Below are positions 1 to 5,453 of a stretch of DNA of 9,798 nt, piece by piece; the first letter of the stretch is position 1; the number at the start of each line of letters is the position of its first letter. The translations under genes and the position numbers were made by a program. The DNA is from Candidatus Krumholzibacteriia bacterium (GTDB lineage Bacteria > Krumholzibacteriota > Krumholzibacteriia > LZORAL124-64-63). Where the stretch lies: the NCBI GenBank assembly GCA_016744275.1, contig JADGEP010000116.1, forward strand, positions 1-9,798. The letters are read 5' to 3'. Under the pieces are notes generated by a model, which saw nothing but the letters and a program-made list of their open reading frames with translations, made no database searches and was not told where the DNA came from.

Positions 1-2714
1 GCATAGACCATATCAGTGTCGGAGATGAACAGACCCGCATCGGCGGTGGTGTGGTGCTTGCGCATGCTGAAGCCCATGCTGGCGGCAAAATTGCCGTCTT
101 CCCGCACGTCGTTGTCCCAGCTCCACATCCAGGTGGCCGGCGTGGGATCATAAGTGATCATGATCTCGCCCGCTGTGGTCTCGCGGTTGCTGCGCACGGC
201 AAAGGGATCCAGCTGGGTATTGCGCGGACGGCCCACCGTACCCGCCAGATCACTGGAGTGCGGCATTGGGCCAACGATCGGTTTTTGCCAGAGAAAATTG
301 GGCCCTACCTGCCACTTGCCCATGGTCACCGCCACCCCGGAGATTGCATTGACCTGGTTGCCCGAGCCGCTGTCTTTCAAGCTCCAGCCGGTGTAGGTGG
401 GAATCGCAGTCGGCCCCGCTTCAGCTACCAACCCCATGTAAGCGCCCTGGCCATACCAATTCCAGCGGCCTTTTTGCCAAGTCAATTTGCCCTTGAAACC
501 AAAGGTGTCGTCGCTATTGACGGTATCGGCGCGCACATCTTCCGGATCAACCGGGCCGCCGGCTGCCACAACATCCTCGTCGACCAGTTGGAAAGTTTCG
601 CCTTCTCGTGGCTGGCCGGACCACAGCGCGCCGCCCTCCAAGTCGAATGGCCCAAACTTGGTTTTCATCTGCAAGGAAGCCTTGCGGGTTGAGCGGATGG
701 GAATGGCCACCGAGCTGGTCAGCGCCGTTTGCTGGGCAAAGTCTTCCTGGAACATGCCCGTCCAGGCGGTGCTGCCGATGGTGCGATTGTACTTCACAAA
801 TACGGCCGGATTGGCACCCCACCATAACTGCGGACCGAAGGCCATCTTCAATCCCGTGAGGCTCTTCTTGCCGGCGATTTCCATCCCCACCGGCGCCTCA
901 CCATTGTAAATATCCACGTTCTCGCCGTAGAAAGCATCGCGGTACAGACCGAAAAAATCGCCTTCGTATTGCCAATGCAAATGGCCGGTGCGGTAAAAGG
1001 CGTCCATCTGGAAGAGACGGTCATCCCAGGTGACGGATGCCTGATAGACTTTGACGCGCTGCAAGGATTCCAACTCCACCAATTCGCCGTTGCTATCGGT
1101 GATGGTCTTGGACTGCCCCCGGTTTTCGTAGAAAATTTCGTCGATGGGATTCTTCGCCACCCGCCCCAGCACGTTCAAAGACACCCGGCCGATGACGGCA
1201 TCATTGGGTTTGGCTTCGATGTCGGCATAGAAAGACTGGGAGTTGTCGAAACCCAGGAACGAAGGGAATCCTTCCTGAGGCGTTTCGATCGCCGGCGTGG
1301 AAACGTTGTGGCCGCCCGTGCTGTAGGTTTCGAATTCCATGCGCATTCCTGAGACCCGCACCTTGCTCATGGTATCGCCTTGCAAAGCCGCCGCGTCGCC
1401 GCGCGCTTCGACCACACCCTGCATCGCGGTGATGTTGCCGAAGTGCTCACGAATTTTGTCGACATTTGTATCTGCACCGTAGGGATCCAGCCGGAAGGCA
1501 TCCCGCAAAACGTAATAGGCCGCCCGCGGGTACACCTCATAGATGCCCCGCACATCGCTATAACCCTTGGCGGTGATTCCCCACCACTCTTCGTTCATGT
1601 TGTTTTCGCCTTCGCGATAATCTTCCGGGTAGCCCGAGTTGGGCCACGAGGCGTTGGTATCGTGGATGTCCAAGCGCTCTTCCTGCTTGTACTTCCACCA
1701 TCCGTCACTCCACTGGAAAATCAAGCCACCGATGGCGTTGCCCACGCCGCCCTTGCCCGCCGACTGTTCGTAGATCTCGCGCCACTGTCCTAGCAGATAG
1801 TGCGCCTGGGTGGCCTGGTCTTCGCGCATGGAAACGGCGTTGAAGGCGTCGGCGCCAAATTCGGTGAAGAAGGTCGGCACGCCCAATTTGTCTTTGACGA
1901 CCTGATAAAAATCGCGGGCCGAGATGCCCCGATAAACATTGGAACCGAAGACATCCAGGCCATGGCATTCTTCGGCGATGATGTCGATGTACTGCAGGTC
2001 GCCATTGGCCATGGCAACCGGTCGGCCCGGATCACGCCGCTTGATGTCGCGAATGACTTCACCAAAAAGAGAATACAGATGCCGGGCCCGCGCTTCATTG
2101 CGCTCGCCATCGGGCAAGGCTTCGATTTCAAATGACGACCAACTCAGGCCGTAGTTGTTCTCGTTGCCCAACAGCCACATCAGCACACCGGGAGTGCCTT
2201 CAAACTCATCCACCAATGCGGCAACTTCCGCTTTCAGGATCTTTCGCACCTTCGGATCAGAGTAGTCCGTCACCGGCAACCAGGCACCATCGATGGTCAT
2301 CCCGTAGCGCCCCACCGTATGATTCAGCACAGTGTAAATACCATATTTTTCATACACATACTGCACCCATCGCGGCGGCATCCCCACGTAGTGCCGGATC
2401 GTATTGACTCCCATTGCCTTCAGCAGGGACATTTCTTTGGCCAACGAAGCTTCGATCACATCGTCGGACTGGTCCCAAAAGGCGTAGGTGTAGTTTTGCC
2501 CGATCGGCATGTAGCCCCAGTTCATGCCGAAGACCATGAAGTCGCGGCCATCTACCTGCAGGCGCGAGCCGCTGTCGTCGGCGACCACTTCGATCTTGGG
2601 CATATGCACCGGCTCACTCTGGGCCAGGGCCGAACCCGAGACCAGGACCAAAAGCAGGACCGCTACCATGATGCGGCACGAGGGGAAGGCATGACGGCTA
2701 GGCTTCCGGTTCAC
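1..2714 (-). CDS. Secreted GH2-like (clan GH-A) glycosidase fused to an outer-membrane-barrel-like C-terminus, 3' end outside window
   Basis: An open frame of 904 codons runs off the left edge without a stop. I chose the GTG start at 2714 because AAGGAG (2726-2721) lies 6 nt upstream and because this start gives a full signal peptide: a basic n-region (R3, K4, R7, H8, R14), hydrophobic residues 16-25, and an ALA-Q cleavage site near residue 31. The next in-frame ATG (2669) would lose the basic n-region. Residues about 50-400 look like a GH-A TIM barrel: GVNTIRHYVG at 102-111, acid/base motif GNE with E185, nucleophile motif FFTEFGADAF with E285, and FQWSDGWW from 333. No N-terminal GH2 sandwich domains are seen. 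From about residue 450 the sequence changes to repeated short amphipathic strands rich in aromatic and glycine residues, such as GLKMAFGPQLWWGANPAVFV, which suggests a porin-like barrel. The gene follows the GH1 gene with a 17-nt overlap. It probably acts on a glucan at the cell surface. The substrate is unknown and the barrel is my inference. Confidence 0.82.
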   Translation of the reverse strand, partial: MNRKPSRHAFPSCRIMVAVLLLVLVSGSALAQSEPVHMPKIEVVADDSGSRLQVDGRDFMVFGMNWGYMPIGQNYTYAFWDQSDDVIEASLAKEMSLLKAMGVNTIRHYVGMPPRWVQYVYEKYGIYTVLNHTVGRYGMTIDGAWLPVTDYSDPKVRKILKAEVAALVDEFEGTPGVLMWLLGNENNYGLSWSSFEIEALPDGERNEARARHLYSLFGEVIRDIKRRDPGRPVAMANGDLQYIDIIAEECHGLDVFGSNVYRGISARDFYQVVKDKLGVPTFFTEFGADAFNAVSMREDQATQAHYLLGQWREIYEQSAGKGGVGNAIGGLIFQWSDGWWKYKQEERLDIHDTNASWPNSGYPEDYREGENNMNEEWWGITAKGYSDVRGIYEVYPRAAYYVLRDAFRLDPYGADTNVDKIREHFGNITAMQGVVEARGDAAALQGDTMSKVRVSGMRMEFETYSTGGHNVSTPAIETPQEGFPSFLGFDNSQSFYADIEAKPNDAVIGRVSLNVLGRVAKNPIDEIFYENRGQSKTITDSNGELVELESLQRVKVYQASVTWDDRLFQMDAFYRTGHLHWQYEGDFFGLYRDAFYGENVDIYNGEAPVGMEIAGKKSLTGLKMAFGPQLWWGANPAVFVKYNRTIGSTAWTGMFQEDFAQQTALTSSVAIPIRSTRKASLQMKTKFGPFDLEGGALWSGQPREGETFQLVDEDVVAAGGPVDPEDVRADTVNSDDTFGFKGKLTWQKGRWNWYGQGAYMGLVAEAGPTAIPTYTGWSLKDSGSGNQVNAISGVAVTMGKWQVGPNFLWQKPIVGPMPHSSDLAGTVGRPRNTQLDPFAVRSNRETTAGEIMITYDPTPATWMWSWDNDVREDGNFAASMGFSMRKHHTTADAGLFISDTDMVY

Positions 2715-4101
2715 AAGATTCTCCTTGAGAGGGTGATGAGTCGGAATCGTCGACGGCATTGGCTGCCACCACGTCCCGATACCAATAGGCACTGTCTTTG
2801 GCGGTACGGTTCTGAGTCTCGGTATCGACGGCGTAGAGTCCAAATTTCTTCTCGTACCCCAGGGCCCATTCGAAATTGTCCATCTGGGACCAGGCAAAAT
2901 ATCCCTGGACCGGTACACCGGATTGAATGGCTTGGTGCAAGGCCAAAAGATGCTCGCGCAGATAGGTGATGCGTTTCGTATCGGCGATGCGCCCATTTGC
3001 ACCAATGGGGTAGTCGTAGGCCGCGCCGTTTTCAGTGATGTAGATCTTGGGCGGACTGTAATCCTGGTGAACAGTCATCAAACTGCGGAGGAACCCTTCG
3101 GGATAAACCTCCCAGTCCATGTCGGTAAGTTCTTCCCTGGGAACGACTTTAACGGCCACCCGTCGCCCGTTCTCATCCACCTTCATGACATTGCGGCTGT
3201 AGTAGTTGAGGCCCAAAAAATCCAAAGGTGCCGAAATGATCCCCAGGTCACCATCCTGGACAAAAGGCATTTCCGAACTTGAAAGGTGCCCGGCGGCAAT
3301 GCGATCAGCCACCGCATCGGCGGGATAGCTGCCCTTGAAAACAGGATCCATGAACCACCGATTGAAGCCGCCGTCGAACCAGCGGGCCGCGTCCTGGTCG
3401 TCGGCACTATTGGTGGCGGGATAGGCTGGGCAATGAATCTGCACGATGCCCACTTCGGCATTTTTCGCTTCGCGCCGAATGACCGGCACGGCCCGGCCAT
3501 GGGACAATAGGATGTGGTGGGCAACCGCCAAGGCCTCCGCCGGATCCTTGTGACCTGGTGCGTGGTGGCCTTCTTCGTGACCGAGGCAGGCGATGCACCA
3601 CGGCTCGTTGTGGGTGACCCAGCGTGACACGCGATCGCCCAGGCGACGGGTGACGGCCTCGGCGTAGTCAGCGTAAGCGTTGACGATGGACCGGTTGGCC
3701 CATCCGCCTTCATCCTGCAAGCGTTGTGGCAAGTCCCAGTGGTAGAGAGTCGGGTAGGGTTCGATGCCGGCGGCCAGCAGGCCGTCGACCAAGCGTTCGT
3801 AAAAATCGAGTCCCGCAGAATTGACCTGCCCCCGACCCTGCGGAAAAATGCGGGGCCAGGCGATGGAAAAGCGATAGGCATCCAGGCCCAGCCATTGCAT
3901 CTGCTGGATATCTTCAGGCCAGCGGTTGTAGTGGTCGCAAGCGACATCTGGCCGGGACCCGTCAGAGATATTCCCCGGCTTGCTCGCAAACCGGTCCCAG
4001 ATCGATTCTCCGCGTCCATCCTGGTTGACGGCGCCTTCGATTTGCTGCGAAGACGTGGCCGTACCCCAGATAAACCCTTCAGGAAAAAGGTGGTTAGACA
4101 A
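2698..4101 (-). CDS. GH1 family beta-glucosidase, cytoplasmic
   Basis: This 467-residue protein is a complete GH1 enzyme of usual family length. It hydrolyses terminal beta-D-glucosyl (and often related) residues from short oligosaccharides with retention of configuration. The N-terminal signature FPEGFIWGTATSSQQIEG (6-23), a QIEG/WD substrate-site region, YHWDLP (120-125), the acid/base motif THNEP with E166, the nucleophile motif ITENG with E357, and W-S-x-x-D-N-F-E-W near the C-terminus are all present. There is no signal peptide, so it should act in the cytoplasm on imported sugars. The C-terminal tail (about the last 20 residues) is acidic and serine-rich and lies outside the catalytic fold. 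The start is TTG: an in-frame TGA lies 9 nt upstream, and the N-terminus fits the family. It leads the minus-strand arm and overlaps the downstream surface glycosidase by 17 nt. Exact substrate (beta-1,3 or beta-1,4 gluco-oligosaccharide) cannot be read from the sequence. Confidence 0.95.
   Translation of the reverse strand: MSNHLFPEGFIWGTATSSQQIEGAVNQDGRGESIWDRFASKPGNISDGSRPDVACDHYNRWPEDIQQMQWLGLDAYRFSIAWPRIFPQGRGQVNSAGLDFYERLVDGLLAAGIEPYPTLYHWDLPQRLQDEGGWANRSIVNAYADYAEAVTRRLGDRVSRWVTHNEPWCIACLGHEEGHHAPGHKDPAEALAVAHHILLSHGRAVPVIRREAKNAEVGIVQIHCPAYPATNSADDQDAARWFDGGFNRWFMDPVFKGSYPADAVADRIAAGHLSSSEMPFVQDGDLGIISAPLDFLGLNYYSRNVMKVDENGRRVAVKVVPREELTDMDWEVYPEGFLRSLMTVHQDYSPPKIYITENGAAYDYPIGANGRIADTKRITYLREHLLALHQAIQSGVPVQGYFAWSQMDNFEWALGYEKKFGLYAVDTETQNRTAKDSAYWYRDVVAANAVDDSDSSPSQGESCEPEA
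2721..2726 (-). promoter_or_regulatory. Ribosome-binding site that fixes the GTG start of the GH-A/barrel gene
   Basis: On the minus strand AAGGAG is followed by 6 nt and then GTG. It lies inside the last codons of the GH1 gene, so this is an internal site in the message. It favours the GTG at 2714 over the ATG at 2669. It also suggests that translation is coupled to termination at the GH1 stop (2700-2698), which lies just past the start. Confidence 0.8.
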
Positions 4102-4111
4102 GTCGCATCAA

Positions 4112-4116
4112 CTCCC
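4112..4116 (-). promoter_or_regulatory. Weak ribosome-binding site for the GH1 gene
   Basis: GGGAG lies 10 nt before the TTG start at 4101. The spacing is longer than usual. An ATG (4108-4106) lies between them but is out of frame and meets TAA after four codons, so it cannot start the enzyme. The poor site and TTG codon suggest low or regulated translation, or a one-base error here. Confidence 0.45.
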
Positions 4117-4128
4117 AAAAAATATCTT

Positions 4129-4145
4129 TGTTCGGACTCCGAACA
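4129..4145. promoter_or_regulatory. Perfect 17-bp palindrome, candidate operator
   Basis: TGTTCGGACTCCGAACA is a perfect inverted repeat with 8-bp arms around one central base. It touches the putative -10 box and lies over the expected transcription start of the GH1 arm, the classic place for a repressor. The one-base centre makes an RNA terminator unlikely. No regulator is encoded in the window, so the factor that binds is unknown. Confidence 0.6.
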
Positions 4146-4173
4146 TAGTGTATGATAGTGCTGGTTCTGTCAA
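4145..4173 (-). promoter_or_regulatory. Candidate promoter of the GH1 / surface glycosidase arm
   Basis: A perfect TTGACA (4173-4168) reads toward the GH1 gene. Possible -10 boxes are TACACT (4152-4147, spacing 15) or CACTAT (4150-4145, spacing 17). The match of the -10 is only moderate, and the host's consensus is not known. The position, about 45-70 nt before the start codon, is reasonable. The palindrome just downstream would overlap the transcription start. Confidence 0.5.
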
Positions 4174-4308
4174 GACCCTTTCGCTCTCGAGTACCGCAGT
4201 CGCCCTTGGCCGGGCAGCGGGCGATGAGCCAGGCTTTCCTCTCGCATGAGATCACTTGATGTTTCAGAAAGCAATAGAACGCGACAGAACAGGTCAGAAA
4301 AGTCGCCG

Positions 4309-4327
4309 GTTCGACATCGGCACGAAC
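4309..4327. repeat. Second, looser inverted repeat sharing GTTCG / CGAAC half-sites
   Basis: GTTCG (4309-4313) and CGAAC (4323-4327) are inverted around 9 bp. The same half-sites occur in the 17-bp palindrome at 4129-4145, there with 5 bp between them. It lies about 40 nt before the start of the plus-strand secreted protein gene. It may be a weaker site for the same regulator, but 5-bp arms can easily occur by chance. Confidence 0.25.
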
Positions 4328-4330
4328 ACT

Positions 4331-4350
4331 CAAGGTCGCACCCGACCTTG
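4331..4350 (+). promoter_or_regulatory. Perfect 8-bp stem-loop just before the ribosome-binding site
   Basis: CAAGGTCG (4331-4338) pairs perfectly with CGACCTTG (4343-4350) around a CACC loop. It ends 3 nt before AGGAGG (4354-4359). In the message it would form a stable hairpin next to the ribosome-binding site, which could stabilise the 5' end or tune initiation. As DNA it could also be an operator. No U-run follows, so it is not a terminator. Confidence 0.5.
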
Positions 4351-4353
4351 CGC

Positions 4354-4359
4354 AGGAGG
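4354..4359 (+). promoter_or_regulatory. Strong ribosome-binding site of the secreted beta-sandwich protein
   Basis: AGGAGG is followed by 8 nt and the ATG at 4368. It is a near-consensus site, unlike the weak one on the divergent GH1 gene, and suggests high expression of the secreted protein. Confidence 0.8.
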
Positions 4360-4367
4360 TTTAGTCC

Positions 4368-5357
4368 ATGAAATCCCAGCAGATTCAACTTTTGCTCATG
4401 TTGGCTCTGGTCACGCTCTGCCTGGCTCCGCCCAGCAGCCAGGCCATCACGCCCTACAACCAGGACTTCGAAGGGCTGGTTCAATCTGACCCAACGGCCC
4501 TGGAAGTTGATGGTTGGAAAGTGTACGGCAACGTGTACGATCCTCTCGGTGCCTGGCTCTACGGTTACGGAGCCTTCGTCGCGCCCAACGATGGTTTTGC
4601 CTTCAGCCAGATCGACATCAATCAGGGCGGTATCGAGCAGGGCTTCCAGCAGTTGTCAGTTTTCAGCGACTACAACAACGCTGACCACGCCAACGGCAAT
4701 ATCGTCGAAGCCAACGTGTTTCAGGAGATGCCCATCACAGCAGCGGACGTGGGCAAGACCTGGAAGTTTTCCTTCCAGGCCAAACGCGGCAACATCGTAG
4801 CGCCCTCAACGGCCTTCGCCTTCATTAAGACGATTGATCCGAATAACAGCTACGCCACCACGAATTTTGTTCTCGTGGACCTGTCCGCCACATCCGTCGA
4901 TTGGGACGGCTATTCGCTGTCGCTCACCATTGATGCGGGCCTCATCGTTGGCGCGATGCCTCACCTGTTTCAGATCGGTTTCTACAACACCTCGACACTG
5001 TACGAGAGTTCGGGAAATTTCTACGACAACATCGTGCTGGAAATCGACACCGTGTCGGATGTGCCTAATACGTTGTTGCCCGGATCCGATCTGGGTCAGA
5101 ACTATCCAAACCCGTTCAACCCCTCGACCCGCATCGACTTCAGTCTCGAAAAAGCGGGTTCGGTGGAATTGTCGGTTTATGATGTCGCCGGACGCAAAGT
5201 GGCGAACCTGCATCAGGGCAGCCTGGATGCCGGTAACCACCACGTGACCTGGAACGGCCAGACAGATGCGGGCGCGCCAGCCCCGACGGGACGCTACAGC
5301 TATGTGTTGCGCACCGCCAACGGCCAGACATCCCGCAGCATGGTTCTCTTGAAGTAA
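4368..5357 (+). CDS. Secreted beta-sandwich protein with FlgD-Ig / type IX-like C-terminal sorting domain
   Basis: This 329-residue protein has three parts. Residues 1-26 form a Sec signal peptide with cleavage likely after SSQA; the cysteine at 18 does not fit a lipobox. Residues 27 to about 230 are an uncharacterised domain predicted to be a beta-sandwich, rich in aromatics near its start (W50, Y53, Y57, W63, Y65, Y67, F70). It begins NQDFEGL and ends with FYDNIVLEI, a pattern seen in carbohydrate-binding-like jelly rolls. Residues 244-329 are a FlgD-Ig / Por-secretion-type domain: QNYPNPFNP at 244-252, then LSVYDVAGRKV, then a GRYSYVL strand and a short basic end. Such domains direct or accompany outer-membrane export in FCB bacteria. 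No catalytic motif was recognised. Placed next to glucan enzymes, it is best seen as a surface glycan-binding protein, by inference. It might instead be a lytic enzyme of unknown family. Confidence 0.88.
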   Translation: MKSQQIQLLLMLALVTLCLAPPSSQAITPYNQDFEGLVQSDPTALEVDGWKVYGNVYDPLGAWLYGYGAFVAPNDGFAFSQIDINQGGIEQGFQQLSVFSDYNNADHANGNIVEANVFQEMPITAADVGKTWKFSFQAKRGNIVAPSTAFAFIKTIDPNNSYATTNFVLVDLSATSVDWDGYSLSLTIDAGLIVGAMPHLFQIGFYNTSTLYESSGNFYDNIVLEIDTVSDVPNTLLPGSDLGQNYPNPFNPSTRIDFSLEKAGSVELSVYDVAGRKVANLHQGSLDAGNHHVTWNGQTDAGAPAPTGRYSYVLRTANGQTSRSMVLLK

Positions 5358-5358
5358 G

Positions 5359-5370
5359 AATGTCGACATT
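5359..5370. repeat. Perfect 12-bp palindrome after the secreted protein gene
   Basis: AATGTCGACATT is fully self-complementary and begins one base after the TAA stop. It lies 83 bp before the phosphorylase start and 1 bp before the strong hairpin. It could be an operator for the phosphorylase unit or chance; the sequence does not match the 17-bp palindrome in the divergent gap. Confidence 0.3.
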
Positions 5371-5371
5371 T

Positions 5372-5400
5372 GCCGGGAGCCCACCTGCGAGGCTCCCGGC
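5372..5400 (+). terminator. Strong hairpin between the secreted protein and phosphorylase genes
   Basis: GCCGGGAGCC (5372-5381) pairs perfectly with GGCTCCCGGC (5391-5400) around a 9-nt loop. It lies 14 nt after the stop codon. There is no U-run behind it, so it is either a terminator lacking the U-tract, a partial terminator, or an mRNA 3'-end stabiliser that gives the upstream surface protein more transcript than the downstream enzyme and transporter. Confidence 0.55.
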
Positions 5401-5408
5401 GAGTCCTA

Positions 5409-5438
5409 AAACGCAAACCTGACGTATTCGAAACGCAA
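5409..5438 (+). repeat. Direct repeat AAACGCAA x2 upstream of the phosphorylase
   Basis: AAACGCAA occurs at 5409-5416 and 5431-5438, start to start 22 bp, close to two helical turns. A TTCGAA lies between them (5427-5432). Such spacing would suit a factor binding one face of the DNA, but two 8-mers in a short gap are weak evidence. No convincing promoter was found in this 96-bp gap. Confidence 0.25.
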
Positions 5439-5453
5439 GTATAAGGAACCAAC

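Noticed and set aside
51..692. 213-codon open frame on the plus strand, antisense to the GH-A/barrel gene
   Set aside because: It has no recognisable motif or ribosome-binding site and lies across the continuous minus-strand frame, which has clear family motifs and a signal peptide. High GC makes such antisense frames common.
2667..2692. ATG codons at 2692 and 2669 as starts of the surface glycosidase
   Set aside because: The ATG at 2692 hits a stop after nine codons. The one at 2669 has no ribosome-binding site and drops the basic end of the signal peptide; the GTG at 2714 has both.
3183..4118. 311-codon minus-strand frame overlapping the GH1 gene in another frame
   Set aside because: The GH1 frame holds all catalytic motifs without a break; the alternative is rich in Ser, Thr, Pro and Arg and shows no domain.
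4129..4145. The 17-bp palindrome as a rho-independent terminator
   Set aside because: The one-base centre leaves no room for a loop without breaking pairs, it lies just upstream of a start codon rather than after a stop, and it does not sit directly before a U-run.
4368..4421. Lipoprotein signal around C18 of the secreted protein
   Set aside because: The residues before the cysteine (VTL) do not fit a lipobox, and a normal cleavage site (SQA) follows.
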